Shown: positions 26,749-35,367, counted from the first letter of the stretch. The stretch: DNA of 64,000 nt from Ignavibacteriota bacterium (GCA_016707525.1 JADJHP010000015.1:62001-126000); one strand, 5' to 3'. Made by a program: numbers and translations. The notes: generated by a model not told the origin, from the sequence alone.

Positions 26749-29148
26749 ATGCGTTACGGTTACTTCGATGATGACAGATGTGAATATGTGATCGAGAAGC
26801 CGGATGTTCCGGTCTCCTGGACGAATTACCTCGGCGTGAAGGACCTGTGTACCGTGATCTCGCACAATGCGGGCGGGTACTCCTTCTACAAAAGCGCGGA
26901 ACATCACCGCATCACGCGCTTCCGCCAGAATGGTGTCCCTCTCGACCGCCCGGGACACTACGTCTATATCCGCGACGATGATACCGGTGAATTCTGGTCC
27001 GTGTCCTGGCAGCCGGTCGGCAAAGACCTTGCCAGCGCGAAGTACGAGGTCCGCCACGGCCTTTCCTATACCCGCTTTTCCAGCCAGTACCGCGACATCA
27101 ACGCACGCCAGACGGTCTTCATCCCCGTGGACGACGATGTCGAGCTCTGGGATGTCGTGATCGGCAATACCGGGTCCACGCCGCGCCGGTTGAGTGTCTT
27201 CGCCTACGTCGAGTTCTCGTTCCACCACATCGAGATCGACAACCAGAACCTCCAGATGTCGCTCTATGCCAGCGGGTCCAGCTATAAGGACGGCATCATC
27301 GAATATGATTTCTTCTACGAGCCGTGGACCTTCCACTACTTCACGACCGACGGCACGCCGGACAGCTTCGACTGTCTGCGCGACCGGTTCATTGGCGTCT
27401 ACCGTACGGAGACCGATCCGCAGGCGGTGGTGAAGGGGGTGTGCAGCGGCAGCAGTGAACTCGGCGGGAATCATTGCGGTGCGCTCCATCGCCGCATCAC
27501 CCTGGCCCCGGGCGCGGAGCAGCGGCTGCTCTTCATGCTCGGCGTGGGCCCGAGGGCGGCCGGGGCGACGATGCGCGAGAAATATGCGCAGCCTGCTGCC
27601 GTGGATGCGGCATTCGATGGCCTCAGGAAGTACTGGGCAGCCAAGAGGGCCATGTTCCAGTGTTCCACCCCGCATGCCGGCATGAATGCGATGCTGAACA
27701 CATGGACGCTGCTTCAGGCCGAGACCTGCGTCGTGTGGTCGCGCTTTGCATCCTTCATTGAGGTCGGTGGGCGCACCGGCCTGGGGTACCGTGATACGTC
27801 GCAGGACGTCATGGCGGTCCCGCATACCAATCCTGATGCCGTGCGGGGGCGGATCCTCGAACTCCTGCACGGGCAGGTGAGCCAGGGGTACGGATTGCAT
27901 CTCTTCGATCCGGACGTCTTCAAGCCGCGCGAGGAGAAGCTCCCCGGCGTGAAGCTGCCTACCGTGGTGCCGACACCGAACATCTCCGACATCATCCATG
28001 GCCTCAAGGACACATGCTCGGACGATGCGCTCTGGCTTGTGCCGTCGATCTGTGAGTATGTGAAAGAGACCGGCGACCTTGCGTTCTTCGATCATGTGGT
28101 GCCGTTCGCCGACACAGGCGAAGGGACGGTGTATGAGCACATGAAGCGGGCCCTGGACTTCTCGGCAGAACAGATCGGTGCCACCGGCATCTGCAAAGGC
28201 CTGCGCGCCGATTGGAACGACTGTCTGAACCTGGGCGGCGGCGAGAGCGCCATGGTCTCGTTCCTGCACCACTGGGCACTCGTGTATTTCATCGAAGCAG
28301 CGGCGTTCCTGAAGCGGCCGGAGGATGTGACAACGTACACGGCGATGGCCGAGACGGTGCGCGCAACCTGCGAGCGTGAACTGTGGGATGGCGAGTGGTA
28401 CATCCGCGGTTTCACCCGCAAGGGGATCAAGATCTGGTCGAAGGAGAATGCGGAAGGGAAGATCTTCCTCGAGAGCAACAGCCTCGCGGTCCTCTCCGAT
28501 GCCGCTTCCCCGGAGCGCGGCAACATGGCTGTGGATGCGATCTACCGGCACCTCTTCTCGAAAGAACACGGCATCCATCTCGTGTGGCCGGCGTTCACGA
28601 AGCCGGACGATGACATCGGCTATGTGACGCGTGTCTACCGCGGCATCAAGGAGAACGGCGCCATCTTCAGCCATCCCAACCCCTGGGCCTGGGTGGCGGC
28701 GTGCAAACTCGGCCGCGGGACCACGGCGATGGAATTCCACGATGCGTTGCTGCCGTACAATCACAATGATGATGTCGAGGTGCGCGAAGCGGAACCGTAC
28801 TCCTATGTGCAGTTCGTCATGGGGCGCGACCACACGGCGCATGGCCGCGGGCGTCATCCCTGGCTGACGGGAAGCGGCGGGTGGGCGTACTATGCCGCCA
28901 CGCACTGGATGCTCGGCGTCCGTCCGGGGTACGATGCGCTGACGCTCGATCCGTGCATCCCGGCGGCATGGCCCGGTTTCGAAGTGACGAGGCAATGGCG
29001 CGGCGCCACGTACCACATCGCCGTGAAGAACCCCTCGGGCGTCGAAAAAGGCGTCAAGAGCGTGACGCTCAACGGCCAGAAGGTCTGCTGCGCGGTCCCC
29101 GTGCAGGCACCCGGCACGGTGAACACGATAGAAGTGGTTATGGGGTGA
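26749..29148 (+). CDS. chbP: N,N'-diacetylchitobiose phosphorylase (GH94)
   Basis: Cytoplasmic inverting phosphorylase that converts (GlcNAc)2 and phosphate to GlcNAc-1-phosphate and GlcNAc. The 799-residue length and the whole-chain pattern match my recollection of the Vibrio enzyme more closely than cellobiose phosphorylase: MRYGYFDDDRCEYVIEKPDV at the start, VVWSRFASFIEVGGRTGLG, YRDTSQDVMAVPHTNP, CKGLRADWNDCLNLGGGES and NPWAWVAACKLGRG. The DWND motif supplies the general acid (Asp491 by my count). The N-terminal beta-sandwich is followed by the (alpha/alpha)6 barrel and a small C-terminal beta sheet. Phosphorolysis conserves energy from chitin breakdown products. Other GH94 specificities cannot be fully excluded. 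Confidence 0.88.
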   Translation: MRYGYFDDDRCEYVIEKPDVPVSWTNYLGVKDLCTVISHNAGGYSFYKSAEHHRITRFRQNGVPLDRPGHYVYIRDDDTGEFWSVSWQPVGKDLASAKYEVRHGLSYTRFSSQYRDINARQTVFIPVDDDVELWDVVIGNTGSTPRRLSVFAYVEFSFHHIEIDNQNLQMSLYASGSSYKDGIIEYDFFYEPWTFHYFTTDGTPDSFDCLRDRFIGVYRTETDPQAVVKGVCSGSSELGGNHCGALHRRITLAPGAEQRLLFMLGVGPRAAGATMREKYAQPAAVDAAFDGLRKYWAAKRAMFQCSTPHAGMNAMLNTWTLLQAETCVVWSRFASFIEVGGRTGLGYRDTSQDVMAVPHTNPDAVRGRILELLHGQVSQGYGLHLFDPDVFKPREEKLPGVKLPTVVPTPNISDIIHGLKDTCSDDALWLVPSICEYVKETGDLAFFDHVVPFADTGEGTVYEHMKRALDFSAEQIGATGICKGLRADWNDCLNLGGGESAMVSFLHHWALVYFIEAAAFLKRPEDVTTYTAMAETVRATCERELWDGEWYIRGFTRKGIKIWSKENAEGKIFLESNSLAVLSDAASPERGNMAVDAIYRHLFSKEHGIHLVWPAFTKPDDDIGYVTRVYRGIKENGAIFSHPNPWAWVAACKLGRGTTAMEFHDALLPYNHNDDVEVREAEPYSYVQFVMGRDHTAHGRGRHPWLTGSGGWAYYAATHWMLGVRPGYDALTLDPCIPAAWPGFEVTRQWRGATYHIAVKNPSGVEKGVKSVTLNGQKVCCAVPVQAPGTVNTIEVVMG

Positions 29149-29163
29149 TGAATTAAGAATGAA

Positions 29164-29183
29164 GAACTAAGATTTCTTAGTTC
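29164..29183. repeat. Small AT-rich inverted repeat
   Basis: GAACTAAGA and TCTTAGTTC form a 9-bp stem with a TT loop, directly before the terminator. It is AT-rich in a GC-rich context, like the palindromes at 12867, 51818 and 54438. Confidence 0.5.
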
Positions 29184-29190
29184 GTAATTG

Positions 29191-29222
29191 AAAAGCCCGG
29201 AATCTCTTCCGGGCTTTTTTTT
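29191..29222 (+). terminator. Intrinsic terminator after chbP
   Basis: AAAAGCCCGG / CCGGGCTTTT form a perfect 10-bp stem with loop AATCTCTT, ending in a run of eight T. This is the clearest terminator in the window and ends the MFS-chbP unit. Confidence 0.9.
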
Positions 29223-29231
29223 CATGCCACA

Positions 29232-29251
29232 GGGCGGTGCATGCACCGCCC
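29232..29251. repeat. REP-like perfect palindrome
   Basis: GGGCGGTGCATGCACCGCCC is a perfect 20-base palindrome followed by CTAC. GGGCGG...CCGCCC-CTAC palindromes of this kind are dispersed repeats in many environmental bacterial genomes. No RAYT transposase gene is in the window. Confidence 0.55.
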
Positions 29252-29259
29252 CTACAAAG

Positions 29260-29327
29260 GCCAACACCGGATGCGCCACGACAACAGCCAACACCGGATG
29301 CGCCACGACAACAGCCGACACCGGATG
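29260..29327. repeat. 27-bp tandem repeat, two full copies and a partial third
   Basis: Identical 27-base units at 29260-29286 and 29287-29313 are followed by a 14-base partial copy with one change (29314-29327). The array lies in the non-coding gap between chbP and the convergent alpha-mannosidase gene. Confidence 0.85.
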
Positions 29328-29349
29328 GATAGCGCTCCGCCGGTGCCGC

Positions 29350-31476
29350 CTATTTTTCACACCGCAGTGTCATGATCCCGAACGCCGGCAATGACAATGC
29401 TTCGCCGGCCTCACCCTCCTTCGTCTCGAACACTGAACTCCGGTACACCTTCGACGGCCGCAGTCCCTTCCACTGAAGAGAGAAGTTCTCGGGTTTGCCG
29501 CTGCAATTGAAGAGGCGCACCATCACCGCTTTGCCATCCGCGCTCGGCTTGACGGACGTTGCCGCGACCCCCGGAACCGACACGCTGAACAGGGTGAGAG
29601 GAAGGGGGGACGAAGCCGCTGTTGTGCGCACGATGAGAGGTTGGTTCTGCTCGACGCCGCGGCGGTACGCATCGGCAGCATTGAAGATGCCGTGCGTGTA
29701 CAGGGCGAACGTCACCGTCGCCGGCCCCGGCTGATCGGCAGCGTAGTTCGTATGCCAGTAGTTGTTCATCACGTAGGAGTAGAAATTCGTCCCGGCGGGC
29801 AACGTGGTCCTCCACTGACGCAGGCCACGGGCATCCGGCGACTCATCCACCATCGCGCCGAGCTGCACGAGGGGCGATTCGACCGTCACCCAGGTGAGTC
29901 CGCGGTCCTGGTTCGAAAGGTCCAACCATCTGCCCGTCGAGAAGTACTCCATGTTGGATCCCGGAAGCTGGTCCGCTCCCGGCCGCATGATCCCCCAGCT
30001 GCCATCCAGCCGGAACGTCCCTTCCGCGGGTTGCGCCGGGAAGCCGAAGTGGACCGCTTCCTTCTCCCGCACCTTCTCGCGGTCCATGGTGTTCACCATC
30101 ACCACGCGTTCCAGTCCGTCCACGATGCGGTATTCCTGCACCAGCGAACGGCATCCGGGGGCAGACGAGGTCACACGCACCGTGGCAACCAGCGGACCGT
30201 TGTCCACGATCTGGAAGGATGTACCCACCGACGTGCGTGCCTTCGCGGGATCCTTCCCTGGCACATACAGATACTGATTCAATCCGGAACCCTCGCCGGT
30301 CTTCACGTATTCCATTCCGAAGCGGTCCTTCAGACTCGTGATCGTCCCGGCAGTGCGGTCGATGGTCACGGTCAGGATGCCGTTGCTCACGACGTTGCCG
30401 GTGACCCGCACGCCACCCGCGGCTGGTGCTTTCCCTTCAACAATGGTGTAGCGGAAGGAGCCCAGTGACGGCACGCTGCGCGCGAGGAAGGCGAGGTCGC
30501 CGCTGGCCAAACGCTGCGAGGGGACAGCGCGGCCATCCGGGCCGAGGACGACGTCGCCTGCAGCGCTTTGCTCACGCGAGACGGTCACGACGTCGGTGCG
30601 TTCCCAGGACGAGGTATTCAGCACATCCACGGCATTGCCCGCGGTTGCACCGAGCACCTGGGAGAAGATCGCGCGCGACTTCTTATCAGCGTCCGTCATA
30701 TACGCCATCTTCACGCGCAGCTGCTCTACTGCGAACGGGTTCTCCGGATCGCTCACGCTGTTGTGGGCACCCCAGGTGTGCTCGGTCGAGAGGTGCACGT
30801 TCCTCCATGCATCGTCCCATTGGGCCGCAGGGGGGACCGGCGTACCCGTGATGCATGCGAGTGCCTCTGCCTGCACAAGCCGTTCGGACGAGCGCCGGAC
30901 AAGCGCCAGCTCGCGGAACGTGGAGAGTGCACCATCTTCCCAGTACGGCGTGATATCGCCGGCGAACGACGGGAGCACCGATCCCCAGCGGCGCTCGAAT
31001 TCTTCGAACATCTGACGCGATGTGGAGACGACGAATTTCGGGGACACGTACTTCTCATTCCATTTCTTCACGAACTCCGGCAGGTCCGGGTCGGTCGGCC
31101 CGTTGTCCGCGATGATCGTGTACCGCATCTGGACCATGTCATAGGGGTAACTCTGTGCGTCGAGTTCGCGCATGTACGCGAAGACCTTCGTTGCGGGTTC
31201 GGCATCCGACTTCCCGACGGTGCCGCCATGGAATGCCGAGTAGCCGTGTCCGGCCACCCAGAAGAGGACCTTGTCCTGTCCGGAAGGTGAGACCCAGTAG
31301 AACGGCCGGTCGCCCCACGTACGGTTGAAGTGCCCGACACGGTCGCCCCCACCCACGAGGCCGGGGATGAAATTCGGGCCGCTGGAGAAATACTTGATCC
31401 CGGCCTGGGCGAGTCCCGCTACGGTGGCCCACGTGCCGCCGGGGATGTCGCTGATCATCGCATCATTCACCGTCAC
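29350..31476 (-). CDS. Alpha-mannosidase GH38, 3' fragment (frameshifted gene)
   Basis: C-terminal two thirds of a glycoside hydrolase family 38 protein whose 5' part lies in another frame (31463-32656). Before its first ATG this frame already encodes ARPEELIRITDFARKIATEYG, which continues the upstream fragment, so the true junction is at 31543-31547. The segment VNDAMISDIPGGTW should hold the nucleophile aspartate of GH38. The middle and C-terminal beta domains follow, for example QRLASGDLAFLARSVPSLGSF and LERVVMVNTMDREKV. Removing one base gives a single protein of about 1101 residues. Confidence 0.8.
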   Translation of the reverse strand: MTVNDAMISDIPGGTWATVAGLAQAGIKYFSSGPNFIPGLVGGGDRVGHFNRTWGDRPFYWVSPSGQDKVLFWVAGHGYSAFHGGTVGKSDAEPATKVFAYMRELDAQSYPYDMVQMRYTIIADNGPTDPDLPEFVKKWNEKYVSPKFVVSTSRQMFEEFERRWGSVLPSFAGDITPYWEDGALSTFRELALVRRSSERLVQAEALACITGTPVPPAAQWDDAWRNVHLSTEHTWGAHNSVSDPENPFAVEQLRVKMAYMTDADKKSRAIFSQVLGATAGNAVDVLNTSSWERTDVVTVSREQSAAGDVVLGPDGRAVPSQRLASGDLAFLARSVPSLGSFRYTIVEGKAPAAGGVRVTGNVVSNGILTVTIDRTAGTITSLKDRFGMEYVKTGEGSGLNQYLYVPGKDPAKARTSVGTSFQIVDNGPLVATVRVTSSAPGCRSLVQEYRIVDGLERVVMVNTMDREKVREKEAVHFGFPAQPAEGTFRLDGSWGIMRPGADQLPGSNMEYFSTGRWLDLSNQDRGLTWVTVESPLVQLGAMVDESPDARGLRQWRTTLPAGTNFYSYVMNNYWHTNYAADQPGPATVTFALYTHGIFNAADAYRRGVEQNQPLIVRTTAASSPLPLTLFSVSVPGVAATSVKPSADGKAVMVRLFNCSGKPENFSLQWKGLRPSKVYRSSVFETKEGEAGEALSLPAFGIMTLRCEK

Positions 31477-32656
31477 GCCGTACTCCGTGGCGATCTTCCG
31501 GGCGAAATCGGTGATCCTGATGAGCTCCTCGGGCCGCGCGATCCCCCGTGAGCGGATTGGTATAGAACGCGTTCAGTCCGATCCCGCCTTCCTTCACGAT
31601 CGCGATGAATTCCTTCTTCTCTGCCTCCGTTGCCGTCTCCAGGAAACTCTGGACGGCCCACATGATCTCGGAATTCCACTTGAAGCGCGCCTCCTTGGGA
31701 TACGATGCGGTCTTCCGGTAGAGCGCCATCGCGTCGCGGAGGTTCTTCAGCTGCTTCTTCTCGACGTCCACCTGGAGGTCCGAATAGCCGATGTCATTGT
31801 GTGAGTGGTGGACCATCCAGAGTTCGCGGTGGGCGACGGGCTTGAGGATGACGTCCTGCGCGAAGGTTGGGTGGCCCGGCCGTGTGATCATGACGCGCAC
31901 CGGCGTGGGGACGGTGACCGCGTCCACCGTGAACTGCACCTGGTTGAAGCCGAGCTTCAACTTCACATTCATGGATTCCTGCCCGGGCACCGAGATCTTC
32001 GCAGAGGATGCGGGCTCGATGACGTCGAACAGCACATCGATGATCTGTTTATTCCCATTCGTTCCGGCGAGGATGGCCGGCTGGGGCTGGATCGCGAGGG
32101 AATCCCGGATGGCATACTTGAATGTCATGTACCAATCGCGCCGGTTCGCGTTCTCGCCGGTGATACCGAATGTGACGGGCTGCCCCTTCGTGAGCAGCTT
32201 CATGGGTACGGTACAATGCATGTAGCCGTACAGGTCGTTCACGGAATCTTCCCACTTCGTATCGAAGGAGAGCGTGACGCCATCCCTGCCTTTCACGGTC
32301 CATTGCCGGAGCGGCTGTTCCTTCTTCGTCGTGAAGCTGAGGGTCTCGGAGCCGTTAAGGCTCAGATGGAACGTGGCGTCGGCGGCGCTCGTGCCGCTGG
32401 AATGTGCTGCTACCCATACGAATTCTATGGCGTCGCCGGAGGCGTTCGCGGGCACCGGATCGGTGTCCCAGCGGATCGTGCTCTTTCCGTCAACGCAGCG
32501 TGTGAGGAGTGACGTGGTGGCATAGGGATGGAACGAGCGGTAGCCCAGATGTTCGCCGCTGACCTCCCGGGCGTACCCGTTGACAACGGTGTTACCGGTG
32601 TATGCGGTCACGGCTCCGGCACACAAGAGAAGGGTGAGACAACAGATGAAACGCAT
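31463..32656 (-). CDS. Alpha-mannosidase GH38, 5' fragment (frameshifted gene)
   Basis: N-terminal part with signal peptide (MRFICCLTLLLCAGAVTAYT), a beta-sandwich region and the start of the GH38 catalytic barrel. The zinc-site motif is in LWMVHHSHNDIGYSD, equivalent to the HxDxG motif of the family. The frame departs from homologous sequence at NPLTGDRAARG and ends about 25 residues later. In the neighbouring frame the text continues as NPLTGIARPEELIRIT. The cause is one extra base in the C5 run (plus strand) at 31543-31547. The enzyme would trim alpha-mannosides outside the cytoplasm. Its promoter candidate is at 32693-32721. Confidence 0.8.
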   Translation of the reverse strand: MRFICCLTLLLCAGAVTAYTGNTVVNGYAREVSGEHLGYRSFHPYATTSLLTRCVDGKSTIRWDTDPVPANASGDAIEFVWVAAHSSGTSAADATFHLSLNGSETLSFTTKKEQPLRQWTVKGRDGVTLSFDTKWEDSVNDLYGYMHCTVPMKLLTKGQPVTFGITGENANRRDWYMTFKYAIRDSLAIQPQPAILAGTNGNKQIIDVLFDVIEPASSAKISVPGQESMNVKLKLGFNQVQFTVDAVTVPTPVRVMITRPGHPTFAQDVILKPVAHRELWMVHHSHNDIGYSDLQVDVEKKQLKNLRDAMALYRKTASYPKEARFKWNSEIMWAVQSFLETATEAEKKEFIAIVKEGGIGLNAFYTNPLTGDRAARGAHQDHRFRPEDRHGVRRDGE

Positions 32657-32692
32657 AAGGTGCTCCTGGATGGAACGGGTGATGGGTCTGTG

Positions 32693-32721
32693 AATGAAAG
32701 AATTATTGGCTTCGTCTGCAA
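32693..32721 (-). promoter_or_regulatory. Promoter TTGCAG-17-TTCATT (minus strand)
   Basis: On the minus strand, TTGCAG (32721-32716) and TTCATT (32698-32693) are 17 bases apart, giving a leader of about 30 bases before the alpha-mannosidase start. The -10 is a weak match. Confidence 0.35.
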
Positions 32722-32847
32722 GAGCTATTGTTTTGCGCGCCGGGCTCTTCGGACATAACGATATGGTAACATTGCCGCCACAACCCGGTCATGGCAGTTC
32801 CGTATCTCAAGGTGAACCTCACGCGATCAACTACAGAGGAGGTGAGC

Positions 32848-33393
32848 ATGGATACGACCTGCTGGAACACCCCCACCACCCTTACCTGGCGCGAATCTGC
32901 GACTTCATCTCATGAATTCTCTCTCCTGGCCCCCGCCGGGGAAGCTGCCCGCCTTTCCCGGGGTGGATGGTGCAGCCAGGAGGCGACCGTGGCGACGACC
33001 TTCGGCTCGTGGATCATACGCGCCGAGGGGTTCTGGAAGCCACGGGTCCTGGTCCGGGATGGTTCCACCGGGGCTCTCGTTGCAGAGTGTTCCGGCCCCA
33101 TGATGTCCTCGGATCGGATCATCGCATGGCATGATGGACAGCACTATCAATGGCAGCGATCCGGCTGGTGGACCGACGGGGCGAAGCTGATCGACCCGGC
33201 CGGGCGTTGCCTCATGATGACACACATCGGGGGTGAAAAGGCGACGCTCCGGGATCTCTTCAAGACGCATGGGAGTGTGGAGATCCGCTTCGGGGAGCCT
33301 GAGAGGATGCGGCTTGCCCTGCTGACGGTGGTGTCATGGTATCTCCTTCTGATGCAGCGGGAGGAGATGGCCAGCGTTGTGGTGATCGGCTGA
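32848..33393 (+). CDS. Hypothetical protein, possibly tubby/LURP-like fold
   Basis: 181-residue cytoplasmic protein without signal peptide. The ATG at 32848 has an excellent ribosome-binding site, AGAGGAGGTGA (32836-32844). The body alternates short strands (SWIIRAEGFWKPRVLVRD, TGALVAECSG, RIIAWHDGQHYQWQ, RCLMMTHIG, SVEIRFGE) and ends with a hydrophobic helix (LALLTVVSWYLLLMQ). This pattern recalls beta-barrel-around-a-helix proteins of the tubby/LURP/scramblase group, but I do not recognise a specific family. It stands alone between divergent and convergent neighbours. Confidence 0.65.
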   Translation: MDTTCWNTPTTLTWRESATSSHEFSLLAPAGEAARLSRGGWCSQEATVATTFGSWIIRAEGFWKPRVLVRDGSTGALVAECSGPMMSSDRIIAWHDGQHYQWQRSGWWTDGAKLIDPAGRCLMMTHIGGEKATLRDLFKTHGSVEIRFGEPERMRLALLTVVSWYLLLMQREEMASVVVIG

Positions 33394-33403
33394 CCTCTCT
33401 GGA

Positions 33404-33436
33404 ACGTCGAAGCCCGGCAGTGCCGGGCTTCGACGT
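33404..33436. terminator. Bidirectional hairpin between convergent genes
   Basis: A perfect 16-base inverted repeat (ACGTCGAAGCCCGGCA / TGCCGGGCTTCGACGT) with one base between the arms lies between the convergent hypothetical and symporter genes. No T-run follows. Confidence 0.6.
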
Positions 33437-33519
33437 GAAGTCTTCGCGTCTTCCCTCGTCTTCTGTCAGGTATCCGTGGTTGTTTTCAGGGAGTATGGTA
33501 CTGAACCGCCAGGGGACAG

Positions 33520-34992
33520 TCAAGTGCTCCTGGGAGCAGGCGATGGTGCTGCGGATCGGCCGTTGCCGTTCCGAATGTCCGTCAGCATTGCACCCGTGAC
33601 CGGATAACCGCGGATCATTCCCACCGATACCAGCGCGATCGCCGGGCCGACGAGGAGGGTCCACGCGCACAGCTTCCACAGAGTCGGTGCCGACTGGAGC
33701 ACTTCGGTGCCGGGGATGAAGCCGATGAATTCGAGCACATACCCACTGCCCAGCACCGCAAGAGAGATGGCAACCTTCTGGGCGAAACTGAACACGGCAG
33801 CGTACGCGCCATCCTTGTTGACGCCAGTATGGATCTCGTTGATCTCGGAGACATCGGCCATCATGGAGAGGACCGTTGGAAAGATGATCCCGTTGCCCAT
33901 CCAATACGTCATGTGGAACATGGCGAAGGCCACGAATGATATGGGGATGTCCAGCGAGAATACGGTGGCATGTTGACCGGGGACGAGGATCCCCGGGAGG
34001 AAGAGTACCGTCAAAACGGCATTGGCCCCGATCGTCTGGAGTGCGCCCCAGAGGACGCCGCCGCGCTTCTCAAAACGCGTGGTCAGCCATGTTGCGATGA
34101 GAGAACCGACGCCGAATCCGGCCATCGACCCTCCATGCACGATCGTCTTCTCTATGCCGGTGAATCTCATGAAATGTTCGTAGAGGTACATTTGCAGGGA
34201 GCTGCCGAAGGCGATACCGGCCCAGACGACGATCGTGAAGAGGAGGACGTACCGTGCGAGGCGGTCAGACGTGATCTCCCGCATGTCCTTGATGAATGCT
34301 GCGATGGTGTTCCCGTCGGTGGATGCATCCCGGCTGTCCTTGATGTGCTTGCGCGTGACGAACACGACAAGCAGGAAGGCGACCAGGGAGACCGCGGCGA
34401 AGCTCATCCCCATGGTGAGGTAGTTGGCCGGGACCGATGTCGCGCGGACCCCTTCGTTGTTCGCAAAGAAGATCGCCCACGCGAGGCCGGGGCCGAGGAG
34501 ATTGGAGAGCATGTTGATGGCCGAGCGGATCCCCTGGAGGGTCACCCGCTCCTTGTAGTCCGTGCAGATCTCGAATCCAAGCGCAACGTAAGGGACGTAG
34601 AAGACCGTGATCGCGGTACGCTGAAGCAGGTTGATCACGACAAGATACCAGAAGAGCATCTGGGTGTTCGCGGTGAACGCCGTGGGGACATGCCAGAGGA
34701 ACACGTACGTGAGGATCGTGGCGATCCCACCCCAGAGCAAATGCGGGTGCCGCCTGCCGAACCGGCTGCGCGTATTGTCGGAGATGTGCCCCATCACCGG
34801 GTCGGTGATGGCATCCCAGAAGACGGCGACGGCCATGGCGAGTCCGGCCTGCGCATGCGGCAGTCCGAGCGCGTCGGTATAGTACATCATCGCGAACCCG
34901 AACAGTGAGTTCATGACGAGGGAATTGCCGCACTCGCCGATGGAATAGCCGACCATGGTGGTGCGTGAACAGGAAAGAGCTGGAGTGGACAT
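33520..34992 (-). CDS. GPH-family (MelB-like) sugar:cation symporter
   Basis: Inner-membrane glycoside-pentoside-hexuronide symporter of 490 residues, about twelve helices. Family marks are GYSIGECGNSLVMNSLFGF at helix 1, AVFWDAITDPVMGHISDNTRS after helix 2, RFGRRHPHLLWGG and YVPYVALGFEI. The ATG at 34992 is chosen; an upstream alternative at 35058 adds 22 unlikely residues. Its substrate is unknown, but with the mannosidase gene next door on the same strand a sugar released from a mannoside or another glycoside is plausible. Confidence 0.87.
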   Translation of the reverse strand: MSTPALSCSRTTMVGYSIGECGNSLVMNSLFGFAMMYYTDALGLPHAQAGLAMAVAVFWDAITDPVMGHISDNTRSRFGRRHPHLLWGGIATILTYVFLWHVPTAFTANTQMLFWYLVVINLLQRTAITVFYVPYVALGFEICTDYKERVTLQGIRSAINMLSNLLGPGLAWAIFFANNEGVRATSVPANYLTMGMSFAAVSLVAFLLVVFVTRKHIKDSRDASTDGNTIAAFIKDMREITSDRLARYVLLFTIVVWAGIAFGSSLQMYLYEHFMRFTGIEKTIVHGGSMAGFGVGSLIATWLTTRFEKRGGVLWGALQTIGANAVLTVLFLPGILVPGQHATVFSLDIPISFVAFAMFHMTYWMGNGIIFPTVLSMMADVSEINEIHTGVNKDGAYAAVFSFAQKVAISLAVLGSGYVLEFIGFIPGTEVLQSAPTLWKLCAWTLLVGPAIALVSVGMIRGYPVTGAMLTDIRNGNGRSAAPSPAPRST

Positions 34993-35037
34993 GCAGGGAT
35001 TCCGGAGTGATGCACAGGGGGTGAGGCGTTTGGGACG

Positions 35038-35055
35038 ACGGCACAATATAGAGCA
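35038..35055 (-). promoter_or_regulatory. Operator-like sequence upstream of the GPH symporter
   Basis: The minus strand reads TTGTGCTCTATATTGTGC here. Its first twelve bases, TTGTGCTCTATA, are identical to the left arm of the operator before the AmpG-like gene (25240-25250 region). It includes TATATT, a possible -10, but no -35 is seen. The remainder of 34993-35178 shows nothing else I can support. Confidence 0.3.
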
Positions 35056-35178
35056 CAATGATGAGGAATGCGAGGAGTATTCGTTCTCCCTGCTGTTTCA
35101 TCGCAGGCCTTCCCCGGCGCACGCCAGAACCCGCCCCCATCGGGTGGTTTCTCGTTGTGGATGGTAGGAGGATTCGGT

Positions 35179-35367
35179 ATGTTCATTCGCACAAACCACA
35201 TCTCCGTCCAGATACCCCGGCGGCTCTCGATCTGTTCCCCGATGACATCAAGTACCACATGGCCGACGGGTGGAACGTACGGGCCGGTCGCTGAGCGACG
35301 GCCGGGCGGCGGGCGGCAACACCAGAGAGCGAAGGACTCCCACCAGTGTACAGCAATGGATCGATGA
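35179..35367 (+). CDS. Possible small upstream gene coupled to the URO-D-family gene
   Basis: A 62-codon frame starts at an ATG placed six bases after AGGAGGA (35166-35172), the best ribosome-binding site in this gap. It ends in an ATGA overlap with the next start (35364-35367). The predicted peptide has no recognisable domain and a composition rich in Pro, Arg, Ser and Thr. It may be a leader peptide whose translation controls the downstream gene, or chance. The ribosome-binding site and overlap are observed; the role is inference. Confidence 0.3.
   Translation: MFIRTNHISVQIPRRLSICSPMTSSTTWPTGGTYGPVAERRPGGGRQHQRAKDSHQCTAMDR

Noticed and set aside
26617..29016. 799-codon minus-strand frame opposite chbP
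   Set aside because: It mirrors a confidently assigned GH94 gene; high-GC codon bias creates long antisense frames. The translation is rich in His, Arg, Asp and Pro with no domain.
29260..29327. Possible CRISPR array
   Set aside because: The 27-base units are directly adjacent with no spacers, and no cas gene is present.
31543..31547. Programmed ribosomal frameshift in the mannosidase gene
   Set aside because: No slippery heptamer or downstream stimulatory structure is evident, and similar breaks occur in several unrelated genes in G/C runs.
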